From assembly GCF_015751905.1 (NCBI RefSeq), contig NZ_JADOUF010000001.1, positions 1,240,001 to 1,304,000 of the forward strand: DNA of 64,000 nucleotides, in the 5' to 3' direction. The DNA is from Longispora fulva (lineage in GTDB: Bacteria > Actinomycetota > Actinomycetes > Mycobacteriales > Micromonosporaceae). The position numbers and the translations under genes were made by a program. The notes under the pieces are model-generated. The model ran no database searches, was not told where the DNA came from, and saw only the letters and a program-made list of their open reading frames with translations. Positions 8,890-17,124 of this stretch are shown here, piece by piece (positions within the stretch are counted from its first letter, which is position 1; each line of letters starts with the position of its first letter).

Positions 8890-9659
8890 CACGCGCCGAT
8901 CTGGTAGACGGAGCCGCCCCAACGGAACTCGGAGTTGGAGACGTAGGAGTTATAGGTCATCTCCTGGTAGCGCTGGCTGGAGCCCCACGGGTCGCTGAAG
9001 AAGATCGAGCTGTTCGCGGTGTCGTAGCCGTAGATGACGCGGGCGTGGCCGCCGCCGGCGGTCCAGTACACCCCGGTCTCGATCGGGCGGTTGCCGTTGA
9101 TCTCGGTCTTGACCTGCGCGAAGCTGATCGACCCGTCGACCTCGGTGCCCGAGGACACGCCGAGCCGGCTCAGGCCCTGCTGGACGACCGACAGTTCGGC
9201 CGGCTGGTTGGGGCAGGTGCCGGAGGCCTGGCCGCGCCCGTACAGGCAGAACTGGTTCTGGGACACGTTCGCGCCCTTGCCCAGGTACTGCGCGATCGAC
9301 AGGCCGGTGGCGGCCCAGCACCACTGGTTCTGTTCCTGCACCAGCTCCGAGAACTGCAACTTGGAGTTCCCACCCGGGTTCGCGGTCGGGGAGGTGGAGG
9401 GCTTCGGCGTGGCGCTCTGACTCGGCCGGGGGGTGGCCGTCTGGCTCGGCGTCTGGCTGGGCGTGGGGTCCGCGGTCGGCCAGGGCCAGTTCGGCCACGG
9501 CCACGGGTCCCAGCCGGTCGATCCGGAGCCGACGGTGGCCCCGGGGGACGGGGCGGGCTCGGCCGACGCGCCGGTCGGCAGCGCCGTGACCACGGCGAGC
9601 GCCACGAGGCCGCTGGCCAGCAGACCGGCCGCACGTCGTCGGGCGGAGGAGTCTCGCAT
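8889..9659 (-). CDS. Secreted papain-like cysteine protease (C39/C70-like)
   Basis: A 256-residue secreted enzyme. A signal peptide (about 1-33, cut after AGASA-type residues) is followed by a tryptophan/proline stretch (50-61), a low-complexity Ser/Thr/Pro linker (62-95) and a papain-like domain. The catalytic set is visible: Gln112-Trp113-Cys114 in NQWCWAA, His205 in GGGHARVIYGY, and Asp223 in FFSDPW. The domain resembles the papain-like family that includes AvrRpt2-type C70 peptidases and bacteriocin-leader C39 peptidases. Start ATG 9659 has an AAAGGA site 8 nt upstream. It is first in an operon with the anchored protein. Substrate unknown. Confidence 0.87.
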   Translation of the reverse strand: MRDSSARRRAAGLLASGLVALAVVTALPTGASAEPAPSPGATVGSGSTGWDPWPWPNWPWPTADPTPSQTPSQTATPRPSQSATPKPSTSPTANPGGNSKLQFSELVQEQNQWCWAATGLSIAQYLGKGANVSQNQFCLYGRGQASGTCPNQPAELSVVQQGLSRLGVSSGTEVDGSISFAQVKTEINGNRPIETGVYWTAGGGHARVIYGYDTANSSIFFSDPWGSSQRYQEMTYNSYVSNSEFRWGGSVYQIGA

Positions 9660-9780
9660 CGAGATGTCCTTTCTCGGAAGCGTCCACGGCACAGCCAGGG
9701 CCAGGGGACGCGGAGGGGTGATAGCCGCTGGTCAGGGGCCTGGGATATGTGACACCCCGCCCAGTGGTGGCGTGTGTCGA

Positions 9781-9810
9781 ACAGTAGACATGCGTCTTTC
9801 AAGCGGTCAA
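9781..9810 (-). promoter_or_regulatory. Likely sigma-70 type promoter for the protease operon
   Basis: On the minus strand TTGACC (9810-9805) is separated by 18 bp from TACTGT (9786-9781), about 120 bp upstream of the protease start in an AT-rich stretch. Position and spacing fit a housekeeping promoter; this is by-eye only. Confidence 0.4.
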
Positions 9811-9993
9811 TACGTGTTAATCAATAAAGAAGCTTGTCATTCCATACGTACGGTGACGATGACGGACCGTCAGGGAACACGAGGGAAAACCCTTTGACGG
9901 CCCTTGCCGCCGGGGACACAATCGGCACGCCAACGCCGGGTGGCCGCAGCCGGCACCGGCCACGGGCACCCTTCGAGATCACGGAGCGCAGTC

Positions 9994-11220
9994 GTGGCCA
10001 CCCCTCTGCGGTACCCGAAGTTCCGGCTGCTCCTCGCCGGCCGGTTCACCAACACCCTCGGCGGCGCCGTCGCGCCGGTCGCGCTCGCGTTCGCCGTCCT
10101 CGACCTCACCGGCTCCGTCACCGATCTGGGCCTGGTCGTCGGGGCCCGCTCCGTCGCGAACGTGCTGTTCCTGCTGTTCGGCGGGGTGCTCGCCGACCGG
10201 CTGCCCCGGTCGGCGATCCTGATCGGCTCCAGCACGCTCAGCGCGCTCAGCCAGGGCGCGATCGCCATGCTGTTCCTCACCGGACACGCCACGGTCCCGG
10301 TCCTGGTCGCGCTCGCCGCGGTCAACGGAACGGTCAGCGCGTTCGCGTACCCGGCGTCGGCGGCGATCCTGCCGCAGACCGTGCCCGACGGGGAGCGCCA
10401 GTCCGCCAACGCGTTCAGCCGGCTCGCCACGAACGGGGCCATGATCGTGGGAGCTCCGCTCGGCGGCGTGCTGATCGCCGCGACCAGTCCCGGCTGGGGC
10501 CTCGTCGTCGACGCCGCGTCGTTCCTGATCTCCGGCGTGCTGTTCGCCCTGCTCCGGGTGCCGTCGGTGGCCCGGGGCGGCACACGCGACAGCATCCTGC
10601 ACGACCTGCGGACCGGCTGGCGGGAGTTCTCGTCGCGGACCTGGTTGTGGGCCGTCGTGCTCGGCTTCATGTTCCTCAACGCCGCCGTCGTGGCCGCCGG
10701 GACCGTGCTGGGCCCCGGGATCGCGAAGGCGACCATCGGGGCCGGCGGCTGGGGCGCGGTCCTCGGCGCGCAGACGTTCGGCATGGTGCTCGGCGCGCTG
10801 CTGGCGATGCGGCTGCGGGTGCGCCGGCTGCTGCGGCTCGGCGTCGTCAGCGTCGGCGCGTTGTGCCTGCTGCCCCTCGCGCTGGCGTTCGCGCCGAACC
10901 TACCGGCCCTGGCCGCCGCCGGCTTCCTCTCGGGGATCTGTGTCGAACAGTTCTCCGTGGCGTGGGAGACGTCGATGCAGCAGGAGGTGCCCCCCGACCT
11001 GCTCGCCCGGGTGTACTCCTACGACATGCTCGGCTCCTTCGTCGCGATCCCGATCGGCCAGATGGCCGCCGGCCCGGTCAGCAAGCTGATCGGGGTCGGG
11101 CCGACCCTCGTCGGGTGCGCGGCCGTCGTGCTGCTGGCCACCGCCGGGATGCTGGTCGTGCGCGGGGTGCGGACGCTGGAGGCGGCCCGGGTGACCGCCG
11201 AGCCGGTACCCGTGTCATGA
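9994..11220 (+). CDS. MFS transporter (drug-efflux-like, 12 TM)
   Basis: A 408-residue major facilitator with about 12 hydrophobic helices. The opening YPKFRLLLAGRFTNTLGGAVAPVALAFAVLD, the GGVLADRLPRSAIL loop between helices 2 and 3, and the ASFLISGVLFALL central helix place it with actinobacterial macrolide/enterobactin-type exporters. GTG 9994 is preferred because a GGAG site lies 7 nt upstream and the homologous region begins there; an in-frame TTG at 9904 is unlikely. It stands alone, so its substrate is open. Confidence 0.88.
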   Translation: MATPLRYPKFRLLLAGRFTNTLGGAVAPVALAFAVLDLTGSVTDLGLVVGARSVANVLFLLFGGVLADRLPRSAILIGSSTLSALSQGAIAMLFLTGHATVPVLVALAAVNGTVSAFAYPASAAILPQTVPDGERQSANAFSRLATNGAMIVGAPLGGVLIAATSPGWGLVVDAASFLISGVLFALLRVPSVARGGTRDSILHDLRTGWREFSSRTWLWAVVLGFMFLNAAVVAAGTVLGPGIAKATIGAGGWGAVLGAQTFGMVLGALLAMRLRVRRLLRLGVVSVGALCLLPLALAFAPNLPALAAAGFLSGICVEQFSVAWETSMQQEVPPDLLARVYSYDMLGSFVAIPIGQMAAGPVSKLIGVGPTLVGCAAVVLLATAGMLVVRGVRTLEAARVTAEPVPVS

Positions 11221-11472
11221 CCGGTCCGCGCCGGCACTCTCCGCGGCGCACGGTCGCGGCCTCGGCGGCCGGACAGCGAGGGGTGGCCGGGCGTCATTGA
11301 AAGTCACGAGTTTGGCGAACTTTGACGTTGTGTAGCCGGGGTCCCATCCGGAGCGACCCCGGCGTCGAATCCCGGGCAGCCGCCGTCCGCGCCCCCCGTC
11401 GCGGGCGGCGGCCCTCGGGATCCGGAAAGCCTTTCGGGGCCCCGGAATCCGGGGTGGTCCCGGGGTGCCGGA

Positions 11473-11766
11473 CTAGCCCGCCGTCAGGATCCGCACGCTG
11501 GGCGGTCCGGCCAGGAGTTCCGCGCCCCGAGCGAGGGCCTCCGCCAGGTGCGGGCTCGCGAGGTGCGCCTCGAACGCGCCCCGGTCCGCCCACTCCTCGA
11601 CGACGATCCACGATCCGGGATCCTCGGGATCCACATAGGTCCGGTACGACAGGCAGCCCGGTTCGGCGAGCGTGGGCGCGATCATCGACTGGGCCTGGGC
11701 CCGCATCGGGGCCTCCTGGCCGGGCTGGGCACGCAGCCGCGCGAGGACGGTGACGGTGTTCGACAT
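11473..11766 (-). CDS. Antibiotic biosynthesis monooxygenase (ABM) domain protein, YgiN-like
   Basis: A 97-residue single-domain protein with the dimeric alpha+beta barrel ABM fold. The VTVLARLRAQPGQEAPMRAQAQSMIAPTLAEPGCLSY pattern and EEWADRGAFEAHLASPHLAE are typical of putative quinol monooxygenases such as YgiN. Members oxidise quinols or small aromatics without cofactor, but many have no known substrate. It lies divergent to the ABM-globin fusion gene with less than 100 bp between them, so the two probably share control (inference). Confidence 0.88.
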   Translation of the reverse strand: MSNTVTVLARLRAQPGQEAPMRAQAQSMIAPTLAEPGCLSYRTYVDPEDPGSWIVVEEWADRGAFEAHLASPHLAEALARGAELLAGPPSVRILTAG

Positions 11767-11807
11767 GCCAAGATCATATCCAGGGTTGGCGGCGGCCCGT
11801 TCCGTGT

Positions 11808-11831
11808 GTTACATAGTTACAGACTTACATT
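11808..11831. promoter_or_regulatory. Triple 8-bp direct repeat between the two ABM genes
   Basis: Three consecutive 8-bp units, GTTACATA, GTTACAGA and CTTACATT, fill the AT-rich part of the divergent promoter region. Phased TTACA repeats of this kind suggest an activator or repressor site serving both genes. No regulator gene is adjacent. Confidence 0.4.
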
Positions 11832-11858
11832 GAAAACACTGTGTACAGACGGAGTTCC

Positions 11859-12626
11859 ATGATCATCGAATACATCCGGTACCGGATCGCCGAACCCGAC
11901 CGCGAGGCCTTCGAGGCGGCGTACGCGCGCGCGGCCGTCCCACTGGCCGCGGCCCCCGAGTGCGTCGACTTCGAACTCGCCGGGTGCGCGGAGGACCCGG
12001 GCGCCTACATCCTGCGCATCACCTGGACCTCGCAGAAGGCTCACCTGGAGGGCTTCCGGGGCGGCCCCCACTTCCCGGGATTCCTCGCCGAGATCACGCC
12101 CTACGTCAACGCGATCGAGGAGATGCGGCACTACCGACGCACCCCGGTCGTCGGCGCGGGCTCGGCCGTCCCGACCCTCTACGACTGGGCCGGCGGCGCC
12201 GAGGCCTTCGACCGGCTCACGGTCGCCTTCTACGCGAAGGTGCTCGCCGACGACGTGGTCGGCCCGCTGTTCGCCGGGATGGACCCGGAGCACCCGGCGC
12301 ACGTCGCACTGTGGCTCGCGGAGGTCTTCGGCGGCCCAAACCGCTACTCCACCGAGCGCGGCGGCTACCATCACATGGTCGGCCAGCACGTCGGCAAGTC
12401 CATCACGGAACCGCAGCGCCGCCGCTGGATCAACCTGCTCCTCGACGCCGCCGACGAGGTCGAGCTGCCGGCGGACCCGGAGTTCCGCGCGGCGTTCGTG
12501 AGCTATGTGGAGTGGGGCACCCGGCTCGCGCTGGCCAACTCCCAGCCGGGCGCGCGGCCCCCGCTGCACGCGCCGATGCCGCACTGGGGCTGGGGCGTGG
12601 CCCCGCCCTACCGCCCGGCGTCCTGA
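11859..12626 (+). CDS. ABM domain fused to group II truncated haemoglobin
   Basis: A 255-residue two-domain protein. Residues 1-100 are an ABM-like ferredoxin fold (IIEYIRYRIAEPDREAFEAAYARAA ... RITWTSQKAHLEGF). Residues about 110-250 are a truncated haemoglobin of group II type, with FYAKVLADDVVGPLFAGMD, FGGPNRYS and the YHHMVGQHV stretch holding the likely proximal histidine. A globin-ABM chimera of this order has been described from Streptomyces, so the fusion is known, but its reaction is not settled; haem-bound oxygen could feed the ABM active site. The ATG at 11859 follows a GGAG site; a GTG 18 bp upstream is less likely. Confidence 0.9.
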   Translation: MIIEYIRYRIAEPDREAFEAAYARAAVPLAAAPECVDFELAGCAEDPGAYILRITWTSQKAHLEGFRGGPHFPGFLAEITPYVNAIEEMRHYRRTPVVGAGSAVPTLYDWAGGAEAFDRLTVAFYAKVLADDVVGPLFAGMDPEHPAHVALWLAEVFGGPNRYSTERGGYHHMVGQHVGKSITEPQRRRWINLLLDAADEVELPADPEFRAAFVSYVEWGTRLALANSQPGARPPLHAPMPHWGWGVAPPYRPAS

Positions 12627-12642
12627 AGATCCTTTGAGGGTT

Positions 12643-12688
12643 ACGGAGAGGCCCGACCCGGCAGCGCCGGCCGTCCGGGCCCCTCCGT
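12643..12688. terminator. Hairpin terminator between convergent genes
   Basis: Long imperfect hairpin whose outer arms ACGGAG/CTCCGT and inner GGCCCG/CGGGCC pair across 12643-12688, just after the globin fusion gene and before the stop of the minus-strand methyltransferase. Confidence 0.55.
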
Positions 12689-12703
12689 TCCGCGGTGTCC
12701 CCG

Positions 12704-13339
12704 TCAGGTGCCGGAGTCGCGGTTCAGGGCCGCGAACCAGCGGCCAGCCTCCGTCCACGCCTCCGTGATCCCCAGGCCGGCCCGGTACGCCAGCCCCGGC
12801 ACGTCGGCGAACGACACGAACGCCCACGGGAACGGCGCGCTCACCCGCGCGTCCACCCGCAACCGCAGCTCGGCCACCGCCGTGGCCACGCCGGGCGTCT
12901 CCAGTTCCACGACCACGGCCCCGCCGGGAGCCAGCAGTTCCCGGCACCGGGCGAGCAGCCGCACCGGATCCCCGCCGATCCCGATGTTCCCGTCGGCGAG
13001 CAGGGCCGTGGCCCACCGCCCCTCGCGCGGCACCCGGCGGAACACGTCGCCGCGCACCGCCCGGCCGCCCCGGGCCCGGGTGAGCCGGACGGCGACGGGA
13101 GAGATGTCCAGGCCGAGCGCGGACACCCCGCGCCCGGCGAGCGCCGCGACCAGCCGGCCCGGCCCGCACCCGATGTCGAGGGTCGGCGCGCCGCACCGGT
13201 CGAGCATCCCGCCGTCCCCGGGCGTGGACGCGCTCGTCCACCTGGCCAGCCCGGCCTGCAGGACCTCGCCGGCCAGCACGTAGTCCAGGCGGGCGTCCGC
13301 GTCGAGCGCCGCGTCGTAGAGCTCCAACGCCGTCGTCAC
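12704..13339 (-). CDS. Class I SAM-dependent methyltransferase
   Basis: A 211-residue Rossmann-type methyltransferase. Motif I is LDIGCGPGRLVAALAGRG (about 53-70), motif II LGLDISPVAVRLTRARGG, and a post-I/III region ALLADGNIGIGGDPVRLL and GGAVVVELE are clear. The acceptor is unknown. It is last in a three-gene minus-strand operon with two glycosyltransferase-type genes and overlaps the upstream gene by four bases. In this setting it might methylate a sugar or a lipid-linked glycan (inference). Confidence 0.85.
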   Translation of the reverse strand: MTTALELYDAALDADARLDYVLAGEVLQAGLARWTSASTPGDGGMLDRCGAPTLDIGCGPGRLVAALAGRGVSALGLDISPVAVRLTRARGGRAVRGDVFRRVPREGRWATALLADGNIGIGGDPVRLLARCRELLAPGGAVVVELETPGVATAVAELRLRVDARVSAPFPWAFVSFADVPGLAYRAGLGITEAWTEAGRWFAALNRDSGT

Positions 13340-14010
13340 GCCGCACCCCGCCGCAGGGTCGGGGCCGAGGCGTCGGTGTCGCCGGCCGGGCCGCCGGGCG
13401 CGCCGGCCGGGAGCGCGAGCGCGGCGACCGCGTGGGCGAAGCGGGTGTCCGGGGCCAGGGCCGCGACCGCGTGCGCGTCAGCCATCGTGTCCACGTCGCG
13501 GAGCACCGGCAGGGGGAGTACCCGCAGTCCGGCGGCCCGCAGCGCCCGCGCGGTCAGCTCCCCGGTGTCGGGCGTGGACATCGGCACGTCCCGCAGCAGC
13601 GCGCCGTACGCCGGGTCGCGCAGCCCGAGGGCCCACCAGCCGCCGTCCTCGGCGCGGCCGAGCACCGCGTCGGCCTGCCCCAGCCACGCGCACGCCGCCC
13701 CGAGGAGGTCGGCGGTGACCTGCGGGGTGTCCATCCCGATCAGCAGGGTCGGCCCGTCCATCGCGGCGAACCCGTGCGCGAGCCGGGCGGCCAGCCCGTC
13801 GCCGCACTGGTCGACGGTGTCGAACCCTTCGGCCTCCAGGAGCCCGTCGCGGAGCAGGGTGCGCGACACCCCGAGGTGGCGGACCGCGTCGAGGGTGTCG
13901 CGCAGCGCGGCGGCGGCCAGGTCGGCGGCCTGCCGCGGCGTACACGGTGGACAGAGTCGGGTTTTGACCCTGCCGGGCACGGGCTGTTTGGCGACGACAG
14001 TGATCCTCAC
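13336..14010 (-). CDS. TIGR04282/DUF2064 family glycosyltransferase-like protein
   Basis: A 224-residue protein with a nucleotidyl/glycosyltransferase A fold. Diagnostic features are the start MRITVVAKQPVPGRVKTRL, the GPTLLIGMDTPQVT strand with its metal-binding Asp, and EDGGWWALGLRDP. The family is often labelled arsenosugar biosynthesis glycosyltransferase, but no arsenic genes are nearby, so that name should not be taken as function. It overlaps both neighbours by four bases and is thus part of one coupled operon. Confidence 0.82.
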   Translation of the reverse strand: MRITVVAKQPVPGRVKTRLCPPCTPRQAADLAAAALRDTLDAVRHLGVSRTLLRDGLLEAEGFDTVDQCGDGLAARLAHGFAAMDGPTLLIGMDTPQVTADLLGAACAWLGQADAVLGRAEDGGWWALGLRDPAYGALLRDVPMSTPDTGELTARALRAAGLRVLPLPVLRDVDTMADAHAVAALAPDTRFAHAVAALALPAGAPGGPAGDTDASAPTLRRGAA

Positions 14011-14660
14011 CCGGACAGCACCCGGCTCATGTCCCGCACGGCGCGCACCGTGCCGAGCCAGGTGCCGGTGACCTTGGACCGGCTGCCCTCGGCGCGGGGC
14101 AGGTAGTCGACGTCGATCTCCTCGACCCGCCAGCCGGCCGTGGCCGCCGCGACGACCATCTCCAGGGGGTACCCGAACCGGCGGTCAGCGAGGCCCAGCC
14201 CGAGCAGGTCGACCCGCCGGGCCGCGCGCATCGGCCCGAGATCGCGCAGGGACACGCCGCACCGCCGCCGCAACCGGTGCGCCAGCACGGCGTTGCCCCA
14301 CCGCGCGTGCAGGGGCCACGCCGCGGCGCTGACCGGGCGACGCCGCCCGAGCACGAGGTCCGAGGTGCCGGCGAGGACCGGGTTGACCACCCTGGGCAGT
14401 TGGCGCGGGTCGAGGGTCGCGTCGGCGTCCAGGAAGCACACCACGTCGGCGGACGACGCCTCCAGTCCGGCGTGCGCGGCGGCCCCGAAGCCGCGCCGGG
14501 GCACGGTGACGACCCGCGCGCCGTACTCCGCGGCGATCAGCGCCGAGCCGTCCGTCGAGCCGTTGTCGGCGACGATCGCGCGATAGCCGGCGGGCAGCCG
14601 GGACAGTACCCACGGGAGAGCCTCGGCCTCGTTGAGACAGGGCAGGATCACATCCACCAT
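14007..14660 (-). CDS. Family 2 glycosyltransferase
   Basis: A 217-residue GT-A glycosyltransferase. The nucleotide-sugar site is visible as VDVILPCLNEAEALPWVL, IVADNGSTDGS and the metal-binding VVCFLDADATLDP (DxD-like, about residues 78-90). The short length without C-terminal membrane helices resembles dolichol-phosphate mannose synthase-like enzymes. I chose ATG 14660 because the GT2 core begins there. It is first in the minus-strand operon and divergent from the epimerase gene. Transfer of a sugar to polyprenyl phosphate, to feed the polytopic transferase at 17572, is a reasonable inference. Confidence 0.87.
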   Translation of the reverse strand: MVDVILPCLNEAEALPWVLSRLPAGYRAIVADNGSTDGSALIAAEYGARVVTVPRRGFGAAAHAGLEASSADVVCFLDADATLDPRQLPRVVNPVLAGTSDLVLGRRRPVSAAAWPLHARWGNAVLAHRLRRRCGVSLRDLGPMRAARRVDLLGLGLADRRFGYPLEMVVAAATAGWRVEEIDVDYLPRAEGSRSKVTGTWLGTVRAVRDMSRVLSG

Positions 14661-14694
14661 GGGGAGACCGTACGGCCGTGACCAGCGCCGAGAC

Positions 14695-14790
14695 CTTACG
14701 AACCGAGGACGCCGCGCCCACATTACGAGGTGCTGACGCCCCTTGACGGCCCGGGCGTTGTGTGTACTTCCGCCCGGATCTTACGAATCG
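14695..14790. promoter_or_regulatory. Repeated TTACGA motifs in the divergent glycosylation promoter region
   Basis: CTTACGAACCG (14695-14705), ATTACGAGG (14722-14730) and CTTACGAATCG (14780-14790) recur between the divergent operons. The first and last match in ten of eleven positions. A TTGACG at 14743-14748 with TACTTC 16 bp later could be the plus-strand promoter. The repeats look like sites for one shared regulator (inference). Confidence 0.4.
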
Positions 14791-14872
14791 CTCACGGTGG
14801 GTCGGAAACGGCCGGGACGGGTCGCCGGCGGTCCTACGCTCACCGGAGAATCCGACCTCCCAGGTGGTGACC

Positions 14873-15967
14873 ATGCACGTGCTCGTAACCGGCGGCGCCG
14901 GCTTCATCGGCTCCCATGTGGCCGCCGCGCTGCGATCCGACGGCCACGACGTGACCGTGCTCGACAACTTCCACCCGGCCGCCCACGGCCCCGCCCCGAC
15001 CGGGTCCGGTGCCGCCCCCGTGCGGGACGGCGTCCTCGTCGGTGACGTCCGCGACCCCGACGCGGTCCGCGCGGCCCTGCGCGACGTGGACGTCGTCGTC
15101 CACCAGGCCGCCATGGTCGGCCTGGGCCTCGACCTCGGCGACCTGCCCGAATACGTGTCCTGCAACGACCTCGGCACCGCCGTGCTCCTCGCCGGGATGG
15201 CCGACGCCGGGATCCGCCGCCTCGTCCTGGCCAGCTCCATGGTCGTCTACGGCGAGGGCCGCTACACCTGCCCGACCCACGGCCCCACCCGCCCCGGTCC
15301 GCGCGCCGTGCCGGATCTGGACGCCGGCCACTTCGAACCCCCGTGCCCGACGTGCGGCGCGGCCCTGGACACCGCCCTCGTCCCGGAGGACGCGCCCCTC
15401 GACCCGCGCAGCGTCTACGCCGCCACCAAACTCGCCCAGGAACACCTCGCCTCGGCCTGGGCCCGGGGCGTCGACGGCACGGTCACAGCGCTGCGCTACC
15501 ACAACGTGTACGGCCCCGGCATGCCCCGCGACACCCCCTACTCCGGGGTGGCCGCGATCTTCCGGTCCGCCCTGGAGCGCGGCGTCGCGCCCCGGGTGTT
15601 CGAGGACGGCGGCCAGCTGCGGGACTTCGTGCACGTGTCCGACGTCGCGGCGGCCAATGTGGCGGCGTGCGCGCGGGACGGGGTCGGGGTCGCGGCGTAC
15701 AACATCTGCTCGGGGCAGCCGCGCACGGTGGGGGAGGCGGCGACGGCGCTGGCGGAGGCGTTCGGCGGCCCGGCCCCGGTCGTGACGGGGGAGTACCGCC
15801 TCGGGGACGTCCGGCACGTCGTCGCCTCCCCGAACCGGGCCGCCGCCGAGCTGGGCTACACGGCGCGGGTCGACTTCGCCACGGGCATGCGGGAGTTCGC
15901 CTCGGCTCCGCTCAGAGCGTCCACGGCACCCGGCACTGCGGCTCCGCTCCCGGCGTCGGTGGCGTGA
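14873..15967 (+). CDS. NAD-dependent NDP-sugar epimerase/dehydratase
   Basis: A 364-residue extended short-chain dehydrogenase. It shows the VTGGAGFIGSHVAAAL Rossmann loop (about 6-21), the LASSMVVYGEG serine region, the catalytic YAATK (Tyr-x3-Lys near residue 183) and NVYGPGMP. Between the Ser and Tyr motifs is an insertion with CPTH and CPTCG that could hold a metal or a disulphide; similar insertions occur in dTDP-rhamnose 4-epimerase-like proteins. ATG 14873 has an AGGTGG site. It is first in the plus-strand operon. It probably makes the activated sugar used by the neighbouring transferases. Confidence 0.87.
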   Translation: MHVLVTGGAGFIGSHVAAALRSDGHDVTVLDNFHPAAHGPAPTGSGAAPVRDGVLVGDVRDPDAVRAALRDVDVVVHQAAMVGLGLDLGDLPEYVSCNDLGTAVLLAGMADAGIRRLVLASSMVVYGEGRYTCPTHGPTRPGPRAVPDLDAGHFEPPCPTCGAALDTALVPEDAPLDPRSVYAATKLAQEHLASAWARGVDGTVTALRYHNVYGPGMPRDTPYSGVAAIFRSALERGVAPRVFEDGGQLRDFVHVSDVAAANVAACARDGVGVAAYNICSGQPRTVGEAATALAEAFGGPAPVVTGEYRLGDVRHVVASPNRAAAELGYTARVDFATGMREFASAPLRASTAPGTAAPLPASVA

Positions 15968-17124
15968 TGCTGCGCAGACCGTTCCCGACCCCGCCGGCGG
16001 CCCTGCGCCGGGGGCCGTTCCGCCGGGGCGCGTTCACCTCCGCCCTGCGCTCGCCCCGCTTGACCAGCCACCTCGGCCTGCTGCTCGCCGTCGCGTTCGG
16101 CGTGTGCTTCCTGACCGGTCTGCTCAGCCACGCGATCCAGCACCCGCCGGACTGGTTCTGGTGGCCGGCGCGTCCCGTGTGGCTGTACCGGGTCACCCAG
16201 GGCCTGCACGTCGCCACCGGACTGGCCAGTGTGCCGCTGCTCGGCGCGAAACTGTGGTCGGTGTACCCGAAACTGTTCGCCTGGCCGCCGTTCCGCGACC
16301 TCGCGCACGCCCTCGAACGCTGCTCCGTCCTCCTCCTGGCCTCCACGGCGATCTTCCAGCTCGTGACCGGGATCCTCAACATCGCCCGCTGGTACGCGCC
16401 GATGCCGTTCGGGTTCGTCGCCGCGCACCACTGGACGGCGTGGCTGGCCGTCGGCGCGCTGCTCGTGCACGTCGCGGTCAAGCTGCCGATCGTCCGCCGG
16501 GCCCTGAGCCGCACGCCCCGGGCCGTCCCGACGGACGGGCTCAGCCGGCGCGACCTGCTCGCCGCCGTCGGGGCCACGGCCGCCGTGGTCACGGTCGCCA
16601 CGGTCGGCCAGACCGTCCGGCCCCTGCGGGACCTGTCGGTACTCGCGCCGCGCCGACCCGACACCGGACCGCAGGGTCTGCCCGTGAACACGTCGGCCGC
16701 CGCGGCCCGGATCACGGTGCCCGCCGACTTCCGGGTCACGGTGACCGGGCCCGCCGGCCGGCACGCGTTCACCGTGGCCGATCTGGCCGCGCTGCCCCAG
16801 CACACCGTGTCGCTGCCGATCACGTGCGTGGAGGGCTGGAGCGCCGACGCCCGCTGGACCGGGGTCCGGGTCCGGGACCTGATGGCCATGGTCGGGTTCG
16901 TCGACGGGTCGGTGCTGGTGGAGTCGTTGCAGCAGGACAGCCCGTACCGGTCGTCGGTGCTCGCGCCGCCGCACGCCCACGACGACCTCACACTGCTCGC
17001 CCTGCGGCTCAACGGCGAGATCCTGCACCCCGACCACGGCTACCCGTGCCGGCTGATCGCCCCGAACCGGCCCGGCGTGCTGCAGACCAAGTGGGTCACC
17101 GCGCTGACCGTGGTGCCGTCATGA
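15967..17124 (+). CDS. Membrane molybdopterin-dependent oxidoreductase with cytochrome b561-like N-terminus
   Basis: A 385-residue protein. The N-terminal half has about four membrane helices with histidines (LLSHAIQH, GLHVAT, AAHHWTAWLA) as in b561-type domains. A twin-arginine-like SRRDLL precedes a further helix and a sulfite-oxidase-type domain. That domain shows TCVEGWSADARWTGVRV, where Cys287 is the expected molybdenum ligand, then HAHDDLTLLALRLNGE and LTPKW-like LQTKWV near the end. It probably transfers electrons between the membrane and an exported substrate; the substrate is unknown. It starts within the stop of the epimerase (TGATG), so the two are co-translated. Confidence 0.85.
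   Translation: MLRRPFPTPPAALRRGPFRRGAFTSALRSPRLTSHLGLLLAVAFGVCFLTGLLSHAIQHPPDWFWWPARPVWLYRVTQGLHVATGLASVPLLGAKLWSVYPKLFAWPPFRDLAHALERCSVLLLASTAIFQLVTGILNIARWYAPMPFGFVAAHHWTAWLAVGALLVHVAVKLPIVRRALSRTPRAVPTDGLSRRDLLAAVGATAAVVTVATVGQTVRPLRDLSVLAPRRPDTGPQGLPVNTSAAAARITVPADFRVTVTGPAGRHAFTVADLAALPQHTVSLPITCVEGWSADARWTGVRVRDLMAMVGFVDGSVLVESLQQDSPYRSSVLAPPHAHDDLTLLALRLNGEILHPDHGYPCRLIAPNRPGVLQTKWVTALTVVPS

Noticed and set aside
11817-13346. A 509-codon minus-strand frame spanning the globin fusion and the methyltransferase
   Set aside because: It crosses a terminator and two recognisable genes and shows no domain.
13336-14010. Arsenosugar biosynthesis as the function of the DUF2064-type protein
   Set aside because: That label comes from the family name. 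No arsenic methyltransferase or resistance gene is near, so the function was left open.
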